64,000 nt of DNA from Liquorilactobacillus sicerae (lineage in GTDB: Bacteria > Bacillota > Bacilli > Lactobacillales > Lactobacillaceae): the NCBI RefSeq assembly GCF_029916425.1, contig NZ_JAHAVQ010000004.1:1-64000 (forward strand). The letters run 5' to 3'. The translations under genes were made by a program, and so were the position numbers. A model generated the notes under the pieces. The model was not told where the DNA came from. It ran no database searches and saw only the letters and a list, made by a program, of their open reading frames with translations. The first letter of the stretch is position 1; every line of letters begins with the position of its first letter. Shown here one piece after another: positions 34,092 to 43,868 of the stretch.

Positions 34092-34373
34092 ATGGTGAAA
34101 AATGTCTATCAACTTGATCGGGCAAGAATCTATTTGGGAGAAGTTCAAAAGGCAATTGAATTTATTATCAATGATGACTGGTTCTTGGCTAATTTAACAC
34201 TTAAAAGTTTACAGGTTTCGTGCCTTTCAGAGATAAAAAATAATGCATCTCAGACAAATGACTATTTAAATTATCTAAGATCAATGTACCAATTACTTAA
34301 AAAAAATGAACATCAGCTTGAAAATCTAGTAAAAGTTCGTAGTTTATGTTATAAATTTATGAAAAACGAATAG
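34092..34373 (+). CDS. 93-aa helical protein of unknown function
   Basis: ATG after SD GAGGTGA. Soluble, helix-rich, with repeated LNYL/YQLLKK-type segments and no obvious domain; two Cys (in VSCLSEI and RSLCYKF). It is 58 bp upstream of a usp gene and probably cotranscribed from the cre-linked promoter at 34010. Unknown. Confidence 0.6.
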   Translation: MVKNVYQLDRARIYLGEVQKAIEFIINDDWFLANLTLKSLQVSCLSEIKNNASQTNDYLNYLRSMYQLLKKNEHQLENLVKVRSLCYKFMKNE

Positions 34374-34431
34374 TTATTTAGTCTGCGAATTATAGTTGAT
34401 AATGGTATAATTTAATTAGGCAAAGAAAGAA

Positions 34432-34893
34432 GTGAGCAAAATGACACAATATTATCAAGAAATTTTGGCTCCAGTTGATGGATCAAAGAATGCTGAACAT
34501 GCTTTAAAACAGGCGGTTCAAATTGCCAAGAGAAACAACTCACGTCTTGAAATCTTAAATGTGATCGATATTAGAAACTTTACGAATGCATTTGGCAGTA
34601 TGCTGGATATGAATGGTGATATAGTGTATTCAACCTTCAATTCAGTTGAAAGCTATTTAAACAAATTGAAACAGGCAATCAAACAACAAGCTAATTTTGA
34701 GAATGTGAGGATCCATGCCCGGTTTGGTTCTCCAAGAGTTGTAATTGCAAATGACTTTCTAACTGATTACGCAATTGATTTAATTGTGATGGGGAAGACT
34801 GGATCTAATCCAGTCGAAAGATTTTTAACCGGATCAGTTACAGATTATGTTACCAGGAATGCTAAATGCGATATAATTATTATCCATAAGTGA
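34432..34893 (+). CDS. universal stress protein, ATP-binding type
   Basis: 153 aa from GTG 34432 (ATG 34441 is an alternative). YYQEILAPVDGSKNAEHAL at the N terminus; the ATP-binding pattern G-2x-G-9x-GS is met by GKTGSNPVERFLTGS. Thus this paralogue should bind ATP, unlike the copy at 33055. It is followed 12 bp later by a small membrane protein. Confidence 0.88.
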   Translation: MSKMTQYYQEILAPVDGSKNAEHALKQAVQIAKRNNSRLEILNVIDIRNFTNAFGSMLDMNGDIVYSTFNSVESYLNKLKQAIKQQANFENVRIHARFGSPRVVIANDFLTDYAIDLIVMGKTGSNPVERFLTGSVTDYVTRNAKCDIIIIHK

Positions 34894-34905
34894 GGAGAGT
34901 GTGAA

Positions 34906-35244
34906 TTGTCGATTTATGAATTAATAGGACTCTGTGTTCTGGTTGGATTAATGTTTTATAATTTTAGACTTAGTCTAGCGGTTAAAAAACTAAAGCAAAA
35001 AATTGGTCAAGCGACCTTAATGAATTTAATGAATTCGCAAAATCAACAGTTAATGGCAGTTGTCCATGAGAAGAAGCGTTGGGGTATTTTAAGTGAAATC
35101 TTGATTTTTGCGAGTTTTATGATTGCAATTTTTGGTGGCAATTTATCGGTTCTGCTTTATTTTTTAATCTTGTATACGATCACGACAATTTATATCAATC
35201 ATCTTACCGAGAAGACTTTCAAAAATATTAGTAAATTAGATTAA
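34906..35244 (+). CDS. 112-aa membrane protein of unknown function
   Basis: TTG start after SD TGAGGAGA. One N-terminal helix (about 5-24), a basic amphipathic middle part (KKLKQK, HEKKRW) and two helices (about 62-98). Tightly linked to the usp gene upstream, and ended by a strong terminator, so probably part of the cre-linked stress operon. No family recognised. Confidence 0.6.
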   Translation: MSIYELIGLCVLVGLMFYNFRLSLAVKKLKQKIGQATLMNLMNSQNQQLMAVVHEKKRWGILSEILIFASFMIAIFGGNLSVLLYFLILYTITTIYINHLTEKTFKNISKLD

Positions 35245-35252
35245 AAATCAGC

Positions 35253-35300
35253 AAAAAAGTTCTGAAACTGGTTACATAAGATCAGTTTCAGAACTTTTTT
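35253..35300 (+). terminator. terminator of the usp group
   Basis: AAAAAAGTTCTGAAACTG and CAGTTTCAGAACTTTTTT are perfect 18-base inverted repeats around a 12-nt loop, ending in a T-run. From here to 35527 I see no gene. Confidence 0.88.
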
Positions 35301-35527
35301 ATGTTAAAAATAATTAAGACGAAACTTGCTAGTCTTTAAGAAACTTATAACATGAATTTGCTAGGAGATTTGTAATTCAAACTATAATTAGCTTTTTTTC
35401 GCTTTTATTAAATAGAAACAGTAATTAAGTTTTAATAAATTTGACTTTTCTAATTTCTTTGTTATAATTTCATTAATTGTTGTAATTTTTATTATCATTA
35501 TTATCTTATGTAGGGGGAGTTTTTTTT

Positions 35528-36967
35528 ATGGGAAAATTTTTCAACAGGCTTGCTCTGAAAGAGGATCCAAAAGTTTATCAAGACAAGGATTCTCATTTAA
35601 AGCAAGTTTTGACAGTTAAGGACTTTATTGCCTTAGGAGTTGGAACGATTGTTTCAACGTCAATTTTTACTTTACCTGGGGTGGTTGCTGCTCAACACGC
35701 TGGTCCAGCTGTTGCATTGTCATTTTTAGCTGCTGCTATCGTGGCTGGTTTAGTCGCCTTTGCGTACGCTGAGATGGCTTCAGCAATGCCTTTTGCTGGT
35801 TCGGCTTATTCTTGGATCAATGTCATTTTTGGCGAGTTTTTTGGTTGGGTTGCTGGCTGGGCTTTGTTAGCTGAGTATTTTATTGCGGTGGCTTTTGTTG
35901 CTTCTGGACTCTCAGCCAATTTGCAAGGCTTGCTTTCACCGCTTGGTTTTACACTACCTAAATCATTAAGTGCGGCTTTTGGAACTAGCGGTGGCGTGAT
36001 TGATCTGTTTGCAGTGTTAGTTGTTGTTTTGGTTGCCATTTTACTGAGTCGCGGAGTTTCTGAGGCGGCGCGAGTTGAAAATATTTTAGTTATTTTAAAA
36101 GTTTTAGCAATTTTAACCTTTGTTTTTGTTGGCTTGAGCGCAATCAAAGCATCTAATTACTCACCATTCATTCCGGCTTATCATAAGAATGCTGATGGTT
36201 CTGCTTTTGGTGGTTGGCAAGGAATCTACGCTGGTGTTTCATCAATTTTCTTATCATATATTGGTTTTGATTCAATTGCTGCCAATTCAGCTGAAGCAAA
36301 GAATCCACAAAAAACGATGCCGCGTGGAATTTTAGGTTCATTGCTGATTGCAGTGGTTTTGTTTATTAGTGTTTCGTTAGTTTTAGTTGGAATGTTCAAG
36401 TATTCGGCATATGCTAACAATGCTGAGCCAGTTGGCTGGGCTTTGCGTCAAAGTGGACATGGAGTGATTGCAACAGTAGTTCAGTCAGTTGCAGTTGTTG
36501 GAATGTTTACCGCTTTAATTGGTATGATGCTGGCGGGCTCAAGGTTGTTGTATTCATTTGGCCGTGATGGTATGTTGCCAAAATGGCTGGGTAAATTAAA
36601 TCAAAATGATTTACCAAATCATGCCTTATTAGTTTTATCGATCGTCGGGGTTGTTTTAGGGGCGATTTTCCCATTTGCCTTTTTGGCCCAATTAGTTTCT
36701 GCCGGGACATTGATTGCCTTCATGTTTGTTTCCTTAGGAATTTATGCGCTTCGTCCAAGGGAAGGCAAGGATTTGCCGATTCCGAGTTTTAAAATGCCGC
36801 TATATCCTGTAATGCCGACATTAGCTTTTATTGGAGCATTTTTAGTATTTTGGGGATTAGATAAAGATGCTAAATTATATGCATTATTCTGGTTTATCTT
36901 TGGAATGATTTTGTATTTCTCTTATGGTATTCGTCATTCATATTTAGCTAATAGTTTAAAAAAGTAG
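35528..36967 (+). CDS. cationic/branched amino-acid permease (APC, CAT-like)
   Basis: 479 aa with about 12-13 membrane segments. It shows VKDFIALGVGTIVSTSIFTLPG, IGFDSIAANSAEAKNPQKTMPRGI and AGSRLLYSFGRDGMLPKW, hallmarks of the YfnA/CAT branch of the APC superfamily. ATG after SD TAGGGGGAG. The next gene (isoleucine 2-epimerase-like) starts 6 bp after its stop, so the transported amino acid is likely to be the substrate or product of that enzyme. Confidence 0.9.
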   Translation: MGKFFNRLALKEDPKVYQDKDSHLKQVLTVKDFIALGVGTIVSTSIFTLPGVVAAQHAGPAVALSFLAAAIVAGLVAFAYAEMASAMPFAGSAYSWINVIFGEFFGWVAGWALLAEYFIAVAFVASGLSANLQGLLSPLGFTLPKSLSAAFGTSGGVIDLFAVLVVVLVAILLSRGVSEAARVENILVILKVLAILTFVFVGLSAIKASNYSPFIPAYHKNADGSAFGGWQGIYAGVSSIFLSYIGFDSIAANSAEAKNPQKTMPRGILGSLLIAVVLFISVSLVLVGMFKYSAYANNAEPVGWALRQSGHGVIATVVQSVAVVGMFTALIGMMLAGSRLLYSFGRDGMLPKWLGKLNQNDLPNHALLVLSIVGVVLGAIFPFAFLAQLVSAGTLIAFMFVSLGIYALRPREGKDLPIPSFKMPLYPVMPTLAFIGAFLVFWGLDKDAKLYALFWFIFGMILYFSYGIRHSYLANSLKK

Positions 36968-36973
36968 GTCCTG

Positions 36974-38317
36974 ATGGTGAGAAATAAAGAATTATTGCAG
37001 TTGGAAGATGCGTCGTTATCAAAAACTTCGCGTATCAAATATTTCAATATTGTAATTGATTCCGGTCAAGGAGCAATCATTAAGGATGTTGAGGGGCATG
37101 AATATCTTGATTTATTAGCTAGTGCTTCTTCAACTAACACTGGACACTGTCATCCGAGAATTGTGAAGGCAATTCAAGATCAAGCAGCTAAAATTATTCA
37201 ATATACGCCAGCTTATTTTGCTAATACGCCAGCAGCGTTATTGGCACAAAAATTGAGCGCCGTGGCTCCCATCAGTGGTCCAGTCAAGGTTGCTTGGGGT
37301 AATTCGGGCTCGGATGCCAACGATGGAGTTATTAAGTTTGCGCGTGCTTATACTGGCCGGCAATATATTGTTAGTTTTATGGGTGCTTATCATGGATCAA
37401 CGTATGGCTCGATGTCGGCGTCAGCTGTTAGCTTGAATATGTCACGTAAAATTGGGCCATTTTTGCCGGGAGTGGTTAAAGTTCCTTATCCGGATCCTTG
37501 GCATCGGTTGCCAAATGAGGGTGAATCTGAATTTGTTGAGCGGATGTTTGCAGCTTTTTTGGAGCCATTTCAGACTTATTTACCAGCTGAAGAGACAGCG
37601 GTCATTATGATGGAAGCTATTCAGGGCGATGGTGGCATTGTTAAGGCTCCAACCTCATTTGTTAAAAAGGTCGTTGATTTTGCTCATCAGCACGGAATTT
37701 TATTTGCAGTAGATGAAATCAATCAAGGACTTGGTCGCAGCGGAAAAATGTGGGCAATTCAGCATTTTGATGTTGAACCCGATTTAATGTCAGTTGGAAA
37801 ATCATTAGCTTCTGGATTACCGTTAAGTGCAGTGATTGGTCGTCAGAAAATTATGGATTCACTAGATGCTCCGGGACATTTATTTACTACTTCGGGCAAT
37901 CCAGTTACAACGGCAGCTGCATTAGCGACTCTAGCTGTGATTAAAGATGAAAAATTAGTGCAGCGATCAGCTGAATTAGGCCAAGTGGCAGCAGAATTTT
38001 TTAAAGAGCAAGCTAAAAAATACGCTTTTATTGGCAGTTGGCGGATGTATGGTTTAGATGGTGGGATTGATATAGTTGATCCAAAGAGCAAGAAACCGGA
38101 TATCGTGGCTACTAATAAACTGATTTACCGGATTTTTGAATTAGGTGCGATCATTATTAGTTTACGTGGAAATATTTTACGTTTTCAACCGCCGTTGGTA
38201 ATTACTAGAGAACAGTTGAATCAAGCCTTTGAAATTTTAGCACAGGCATTTGACGAGTTGGCAGCTGACAAGTTAGAACTTCCACCAGCCGCGACGGAAA
38301 TGGGTTGGCAAAAATGA
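36974..38317 (+). CDS. isoleucine 2-epimerase-like PLP enzyme (class III aminotransferase fold)
   Basis: 447 aa, fold type I. PLP-Lys K276 in MSVGKSLASG, D247 in AVDEINQ, the phosphate loop GNSGSDAND (109-117) and YH (139-140). Several long segments closely follow what I recall of the Lactobacillus buchneri isoleucine 2-epimerase, e.g. LLASASSTNTGH, FARAYTGRQYIVSFMG and GKMWAIQHF. It would interconvert L-Ile and D-allo-Ile (and Val). Older annotation for such genes is 4-aminobutyrate aminotransferase. Coupled to the upstream permease. Confidence 0.78.
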   Translation: MVRNKELLQLEDASLSKTSRIKYFNIVIDSGQGAIIKDVEGHEYLDLLASASSTNTGHCHPRIVKAIQDQAAKIIQYTPAYFANTPAALLAQKLSAVAPISGPVKVAWGNSGSDANDGVIKFARAYTGRQYIVSFMGAYHGSTYGSMSASAVSLNMSRKIGPFLPGVVKVPYPDPWHRLPNEGESEFVERMFAAFLEPFQTYLPAEETAVIMMEAIQGDGGIVKAPTSFVKKVVDFAHQHGILFAVDEINQGLGRSGKMWAIQHFDVEPDLMSVGKSLASGLPLSAVIGRQKIMDSLDAPGHLFTTSGNPVTTAAALATLAVIKDEKLVQRSAELGQVAAEFFKEQAKKYAFIGSWRMYGLDGGIDIVDPKSKKPDIVATNKLIYRIFELGAIIISLRGNILRFQPPLVITREQLNQAFEILAQAFDELAADKLELPPAATEMGWQK

Positions 38318-38396
38318 GTGATTTGTTATTTAATCTATTTTGAAGTTCGGTTAGTTTGGTGAATTTTAATAGTTTCTGTAAATGTTTATCAGCTTC

Positions 38397-38436
38397 AAAG
38401 GGTATCAAATTGTGATCACAATTTGATACCCTTTTT
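38397..38436 (+). terminator. terminator after the epimerase gene
   Basis: A perfect 38-bp palindrome: AAAGGGTATCAAATTGTGA (38397-38415) and its complement (38416-38434), with a T-run. Works in both directions. Confidence 0.88.
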
Positions 38437-38737
38437 GCCGTAAAGATTTTTAATTGACAGACAAAATAATCTATTCAAATTATTCATAAAAGAAATCTAT
38501 TAAATATAAGGTTTTGTTTTATTCATTCTATTTAAACAGCTGAGTAAAATATAAGTGGAAAAGTAAAAGATTGAAGTGAAAGAATCTTTTGAAGAGGTTT
38601 AACCAAAAAATTTATTCAAGAATTTAAAAAATTGACAGGCAAAAGTTATTTAAAGTTTGCTTGTCTTGAGTGAGTTGTTGGTCTGGAAACTAATTTAAAA
38701 AAAAGCTAGTCGGTATGTTGAAAAGTTCAAGAATAAA
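38437..38737. other. intergenic stretch before the reductase pseudogene
   Basis: About 300 bp, very AT-rich. TTGACA hexamers occur at 38454 and 38632 but without a convincing -10. I see no gene. Confidence 0.5.
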
Positions 38738-38751
38738 AAGGAGAGCTAAAA

Positions 38752-40778
38752 ATGATTGAATACAAACATATTTTTGAGCCGATCGTAATTAATGGAATGC
38801 AACTAAAAAATCGAATTATTATACCCCCAATGGGATCAAACTTTGCCAATTACGATGGAACGATCAATAATGACATATTAAGTATTATGAACAACGTGCA
38901 AAAGGTGGTACTGCTTTGATCACTTTAGAAAATGTTTGTTTTGATTATCCGCTTGGAACGAACGGTACAACTCAATTAAGAATAGATAATGATCAATATC
39001 TGCCTGGACTTTGGAAATTCAATGAACGAATGCATGCTTATGGCGCATGTACATCAGTTCAAATTAATCATGCCGGTGCTTCGGCGACGAACTTACGGTT
39101 AAACGGATTGCAACCAGTATCAGCGTCTAATATTCCTTCAAAAATGGGAACGAACTGCCCGCGGCCGTTAACAGTTCCTGAAATTAACCAAATTATTGTA
39201 AAATATGCCGAAGCCGCTGACCGGGCTAAACGAGCAGGATTTGATTGTGTCGAAATTCATGCCGGACATAGTTACTTGTTGGATCAATTTCTTTCGCCAC
39301 ATTACAATCACCGAACTGATCAATATGGTGGTTCAGTTGAGAATCGGGCTCGGTTTGCCAAAAAAGTTTTGCAAGCTGTTCGTCAAGCTGTTGGTCCGCG
39401 TTTCCCAATTTCAGTTCGTTTTAGTGCGGATGAATTTGTCGATGATGGCAATTCGTTAACAGATACACTGAATCTATTGCAATATTTTGGTGAGCCAGCT
39501 GACATTTTTAATGTTTCAGCCGGAATCAATGATAATTTGCAGTACCAGATTGACAAAATGAGTCTTTCAGATGGCTGGCGTTCCTATCAAGCGGCAGCAG
39601 TCAAGTAAAGATTTAACAAAATTACGGTTACATCTGGAAACTTTCGGTCTCCAAAGGCCGCTGAAAGAATTTTGGCAAATAACGAGGCTGATTTAATTGC
39701 TATGGGTCGTGGCTTAATTGCTGAACCCAACTGGGTAAATAAAGTCCAGTTTGGGCAAGAAAAATTATTGCGAAAATGTATATCCTGCAATATTGGTTGC
39801 GCTGATCATCGAATTGCTAAGGGCTTGCCGATCCGTTGTACGGTAAATCCAGATGTGATTGGGGAAGATGAATATAAGCATCATCGGCTTAAAAATAAAA
39901 TTAGGTTAACAGTCATTGGCGGAGGGACAGCAGCTTTAGAAGCAGCCTGTTCTGCTGCCGAAATTGGCGCTGAGGTTAATTTATATGAACAAAAAAGTTA
40001 TTTAGGAGGCTTAGCTCATCAGATTGCTCAGTTGCCAGATAAAAAGCGCATTGATGACTATGTTAACTATTTAAAACAACGTGCGTCATTATTACCCAAT
40101 CTCAAAATTAACCTTAATCAAAAAGCTGATCTAGAAACAATTATTCATCAACAGACAGATATGATCGTTAATGCTTCAGGAGCGCAGCCATTTTTGCCCC
40201 CAATTGAAGGTCTTCAAGCAGCGCATGCCGCAAGTAATTCTCAAGTTTTTGATATTTTTGATCTGTTAAAAAATTTAGCTGCTTTCCAAGAAAAAAACCA
40301 GCAGATTTTAATTATCGGTGGAGGAGCGGTTGGATTAGATGTGATGGAATATTTTACTAAACATTGCGCTGCCAAGGTGACAATGGTTGAAATGCTACCG
40401 GAAATTGGTCGTGATCTTGATATTGTTACTAAGTTTGGAATGAAGGAGTTATTAGATAAGTATCAGGTAAAGCAATTTACCCAGACCAAGTTAAAATCAA
40501 TTTCAAACTCAAAAGCAGTTGTGCTTCAGGCTGGTAAGCAACTTGAATTAGAATTTGATAAAGTTTTTATTTGTTTAGGTATGCGCAGTCAAGCTCCCCT
40601 CATGCCAACGTTAGAAAAGTATTCGTTAGAGCAAGGAATCAGTCTGACCAATATCGGTGATTCAAAACAAGCTCGCAGAATTTTTGAAGGGACTCAAGAA
40701 GCCCGACAGATTCTAAATGAAGTGCATTTGGTTGATCAACGTAAATCAAAATCAATGCACTTAGAACATAATTATTGA
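38752..40778 (+). pseudogene. NADH:flavin oxidoreductase / 2,4-dienoyl-CoA reductase-like (broken)
   Basis: A single gene of about 675 codons in pieces. ATG 38752 follows SD AAAGGAG. A one-base deletion near 38870-38880 ends that frame at 38917. The second frame carries the Old Yellow Enzyme barrel (IHAGHSYLLDQFLSPHYNHR) and meets an in-frame TAA at 39606 (probably CAA before). The same frame then continues with the 4Fe-4S motif CISCNIGC and two Rossmann motifs (VIGGGTAA, IIGGGAVG) to 40778. Intact homologues reduce enoates or dienoyl-CoA. With a frameshift and a stop it is most likely inactive and recently decayed. Confidence 0.88.
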
Positions 40779-40927
40779 AAAATAATAGCAAGCAGAAGTA
40801 GCTTTTCGGTTTGCTGTTATCGATTAGCTATGTTTTGAAATCGGCAGCTTAAGTCATTTCATTGATAATTGAAGCCTTTTAAATCTTGCTAATTGGCAAT
40901 GCTTTAGAATAAAAGCGGACAGCATAT

Positions 40928-41488
40928 TTAATTATTGAAAACTTTAAGATTTTTCCATGCTTGTGCCCATTCCTTCCAAGCAATGCGTTGTTGGTAAAAA
41001 GTTAATTTATGCGGATCTTGAGCAAATGTTGGTGTTGGATGAATTTCAAAATTAAAGAGGTCAGTTAAACCAAAGGGGGCAATCACTTGAAAATGGTCCT
41101 GTCGTGTTAGATTCAACCCAACCGCATTGCAAGTTTCTGGAATGGTCTTAAGAGCAGCAGTAATAGTTTTGCCATAGGGCTGATGACTGGAAGAATTGTT
41201 CAGACAAACATTTTCGAGATTCCAAAGATAATTTGCGTGATGCAATTTAATTAATTCCTGCAGAGTTAAAAATTCTTCGTAAGACTGGTTTTGGTCGAGA
41301 TAAATTAAGTCAAGATTGTTACGCAGAAAGTTTGGCTGTCGATTTGCTAAATGGTCCCAAACCATATTACGCAAAGATCCGGCGCAAAGAAAAACCTTAT
41401 CCAGGTTAAATGACCATAAAATTTGAAAAATTTTCTTGATTTCATTTTCTTGAGCAGCAATTTTAATTAATTCAATTTCATATTTCAA
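40928..41488 (-). CDS. nucleotidyltransferase-family protein (DUF925 type)
   Basis: 186 aa from TTG 41488, chosen because SD GGAGGG lies just upstream; ten further codons reach an ATG without SD. AGSLRNMVWDHL with a following LDLIYLDQNQS matches the DUF925 nucleotidyltransferase-like proteins, and APFGLTDLFNFEIHPTP is a family C-terminal motif. The first acidic residue of the expected D-x-D is N here (NLDLIYLD). Substrate unknown. Confidence 0.78.
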   Translation of the reverse strand: MKYEIELIKIAAQENEIKKIFQILWSFNLDKVFLCAGSLRNMVWDHLANRQPNFLRNNLDLIYLDQNQSYEEFLTLQELIKLHHANYLWNLENVCLNNSSSHQPYGKTITAALKTIPETCNAVGLNLTRQDHFQVIAPFGLTDLFNFEIHPTPTFAQDPHKLTFYQQRIAWKEWAQAWKNLKVFNN

Positions 41489-41639
41489 TTTAATCCCTCC
41501 AAATAAACTAATAAACATTGTAGTTTCTTTTTAAGCAAAAGAAAAGTGCAATTCTTAGAATGAGCTGGTTAAATGAAAAAATGGATTTTTTTTGTTATAT
41601 TTGTCATAGAAATTATAGAGTAAAAGCGGAGGAATAAAT

Positions 41640-42836
41640 TTGGCTAAAATATTAGCAATTAATGCTGGTAGTTCAAGTTTAAAGTTTAAGTTGTTTGAAA
41701 TGGGCAGTGAGACAGTGATCGCCAAGGGTAATTTTGAGCGGATTAGTCTGCCTCAAGGAAAAATTTTTCTTAGTTTTGGTGATCAGAAATTTGAAAGTTC
41801 AGAAGAAATTAAAACTCATGCAGTAGCAGTTAAGCGCCTTTTACAGTTAATGAAGGAATTTGAAATTGTTAAAGATTTTAGCGAAATTGCTGGTGTCGGT
41901 CATCGGGTAGTTGCTGGTGGTGAATATTTTCAACACTCGGTAATTGTTAGTCAACGGGTAATCAGGAAAATCAATCGGTTAGCAGAATATGCGCCGATTC
42001 ATAATCCAGCAAATTTAATGGGGATCAAAGCTTTTAAGAAATTACTGCCACATGCCGTTTCAGTGGCCGTTTTTGATACATCTTTTCATCAAACGATTCC
42101 TAAAATTAATTATTTATTCAGTGTACCTTATGAATGGTATCAAAAATATCGGGTGCGCCGTTATGGTGCCCATGGAACTAGTCATCGTTATGTCGCCAAT
42201 GAAGCGGCTAAACTTTTGAATCAACAATTAAAAAATCTGAAGCTAATTAGTTGTCATTTGGGAGCAGGTGCATCAGTTTGTGCCATCAAAAATGGCAGAT
42301 CATTTGATACTTCAATGGGGTTTACGCCGTTAACCGGTTTAACGATGGCAACTCGCGCGGGAGATACGGATATTGCAATGGTTTCTTTTTTGATGCAAAA
42401 ATTGAAAATGCATTCAATGCCGGAAGTTATTTATGATTTAAATAAAAAATCTGGTTTACTTGGCATTTCAGGGGTCTCTTCGGATATGCGGGATATTCTA
42501 GCAGCCGCTAAGGACAATGAACGAGCGCAGTTGGCAATTGATATTTTCGTCAAGGACATTGTCAAGTACATTGGAGCTTATACAGCAGAAATGGATGGCG
42601 TTGATGGAATAATTTTTACAGCTGGAATTGGCGAGCACTCCAGTGAAATTCGCAAATTGGTTTGTCAACGATTAAAGTTTTTAGGTATTCAACTTGATGG
42701 AACGGCTAATCAGATTTCAGGGAAGAACCTAATAATTTCTAGTGCCGCCTCAAAAGTCAAAGTAATGGTTATTCCAACCGATGAGGAGTTAATGATTGCT
42801 CGAGATGTGGTTGACTTAATGAAGCAAAATAAATAG
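41640..42836 (+). CDS. ackA: acetate kinase
   Basis: 398 aa from TTG 41640, behind SD GGAGGAA. NAGSSSLKFKLF at the start, GHRVVAGGE, GAHGTSHRYV, HLGAGASV and FTAGIGEHS are the ASKHA-fold motifs. It makes ATP from acetyl phosphate at the end of heterolactic or pyruvate-derived fermentation. Alone, with no pta nearby. Confidence 0.96.
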   Translation: MAKILAINAGSSSLKFKLFEMGSETVIAKGNFERISLPQGKIFLSFGDQKFESSEEIKTHAVAVKRLLQLMKEFEIVKDFSEIAGVGHRVVAGGEYFQHSVIVSQRVIRKINRLAEYAPIHNPANLMGIKAFKKLLPHAVSVAVFDTSFHQTIPKINYLFSVPYEWYQKYRVRRYGAHGTSHRYVANEAAKLLNQQLKNLKLISCHLGAGASVCAIKNGRSFDTSMGFTPLTGLTMATRAGDTDIAMVSFLMQKLKMHSMPEVIYDLNKKSGLLGISGVSSDMRDILAAAKDNERAQLAIDIFVKDIVKYIGAYTAEMDGVDGIIFTAGIGEHSSEIRKLVCQRLKFLGIQLDGTANQISGKNLIISSAASKVKVMVIPTDEELMIARDVVDLMKQNK

Positions 42837-42896
42837 CCAGAATTTTGAAACTTTGGCTTGGAAAAATTTGAATTATTAGAAAGATTGCTAAAAAGG

Positions 42897-42925
42897 TTCA
42901 CAAACCTGTCAAAAAGTGTTAGATT
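42897..42925 (+). promoter_or_regulatory. promoter of the 67-aa gene
   Basis: TTCACA (42897-42902), 17 bp, TAGATT (42920-42925) with TG upstream (extended -10). Confidence 0.45.
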
Positions 42926-42968
42926 ATTCTAGTCGAGATATTAAAGATTCTTTTTAGGGGGTTTTGTT

Positions 42969-43172
42969 ATGAGCAATAAGCTTGATCTTATTAATGAGTA
43001 TCAAGCGGCGAAAGCGAAACTGGCTGAACTGGACCAAGTATGTGAACAAATCAGCGAAACCAATCGTGGACGTCATTTGCTGGATGCTTACGATGAAAAA
43101 AGAGAGAAAGCTCAAGCTGAATGTGATCGGCTCAAAGCAATTTTAGAAGCCATGTCAGCGGCAGAGGATTAG
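42969..43172 (+). CDS. 67-aa coiled-coil protein of unknown function
   Basis: ATG after SD TAGGGGG. Almost entirely helical with heptad-like spacing (LINEYQAAKAKLAELDQV, EKAQAECDRLKAILEAM), Ala/Glu/Lys-rich. It has its own promoter and terminator, so it is probably real. No family recognised. Confidence 0.65.
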   Translation: MSNKLDLINEYQAAKAKLAELDQVCEQISETNRGRHLLDAYDEKREKAQAECDRLKAILEAMSAAED

Positions 43173-43207
43173 TTTTAAGCAAGAAATTACTTAAAAAGTA
43201 AGTAATG

Positions 43208-43243
43208 AATGTTGTTCGCCTTTTGATGAACAACATTTTTTTT
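43208..43243 (+). terminator. terminator before the pur operon
   Basis: AATGTTGTTC (43208-43217) and GAACAACATT (43228-43237), perfect 10-bp stem, then eight T. Confidence 0.88.
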
Positions 43244-43312
43244 GTTGGAATAAGCAGCCTTAAAAAACGTGTTATTAAAAATAACCCGTATAAAAAGCTA
43301 AAAAGTAAAAAT

Positions 43313-43325
43313 AAAGTTCGATTTT
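43313..43325 (-). promoter_or_regulatory. PurBox upstream of purE
   Basis: AAAGTTCGATTTT matches the inverted PurR box AWWGTTCGGWWWT at 12 of 13 positions, 3 bp before the purE -35 (TTGACA, 43329-43334). A degenerate CCG-containing partner lies about 30 bp further up (43286). A near-identical box precedes purC. Confidence 0.65.
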
Positions 43326-43379
43326 TCTTTGACAAGGCTGTGTGGTTTTGATAAGCTGTTCACAGATGGAGGGATTAAA

Positions 43380-43868
43380 GTGAGTAAGCAAATCAGTGTC
43401 GTTATGGGAAGTATTTCTGATTGGAACACAATGAGTGCCGCCACAGAGATGTTAGCAAGCTTTGGTATTGAATTTGAAAAAAAAGTTATTTCAGCTCATC
43501 GGATGCCAGCTGAAATGTTTGATTTTGCGCAAAAGTCAGCAGGCCGTGGAATCAAAGTTATCATTGCTGGGGCAGGTGGAGCTGCTCATCTGCCAGGGAT
43601 GATTGCCGCTAATACAACTTTACCGGTAATCGGCGTTCCGGTTCAAAGCCATGCACTAAATGGGATGGATTCATTATTGTCAATTGTGCAAATGCCGGCC
43701 GGAGTTCCGGTTGCAACGACAGCAATCGGTAAAGCAGGTGCTAAAAATGCGGCTTTGTTAGCTGTCGAGATTTTAGCAGTCGGACAGCCAGAACTGACTG
43801 AAAAATTGCGGCGCTTTCGACAAGAGCAACATGCTGCGGCAGTGAAAAGCGGTGATCAGCTTGACTAA
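43380..43868 (+). CDS. purE: N5-carboxyaminoimidazole ribonucleotide mutase
   Basis: 162 aa from GTG 43380, fixed by SD GGAGGG. MGSISDW and SAHRMP are class I PurE active-site motifs, [11 protein letters not shown] the CO2/ligand loop. It converts N5-CAIR to CAIR in IMP synthesis. First gene of purEKB; purK overlaps its end. Confidence 0.95.
   Translation: MSKQISVVMGSISDWNTMSAATEMLASFGIEFEKKVISAHRMPAEMFDFAQKSAGRGIKVIIAGAGGAAHLPGMIAANTTLPVIGVPVQSHALNGMDSLLSIVQMPAGVPVATTAIGKAGAKNAALLAVEILAVGQPELTEKLRRFRQEQHAAAVKSGDQLD

Noticed and set aside
43241-43379. Purine riboswitch before purE
   Set aside because: No conserved three-way-junction core is present; the region is explained by a PurBox and a TTGACA promoter.
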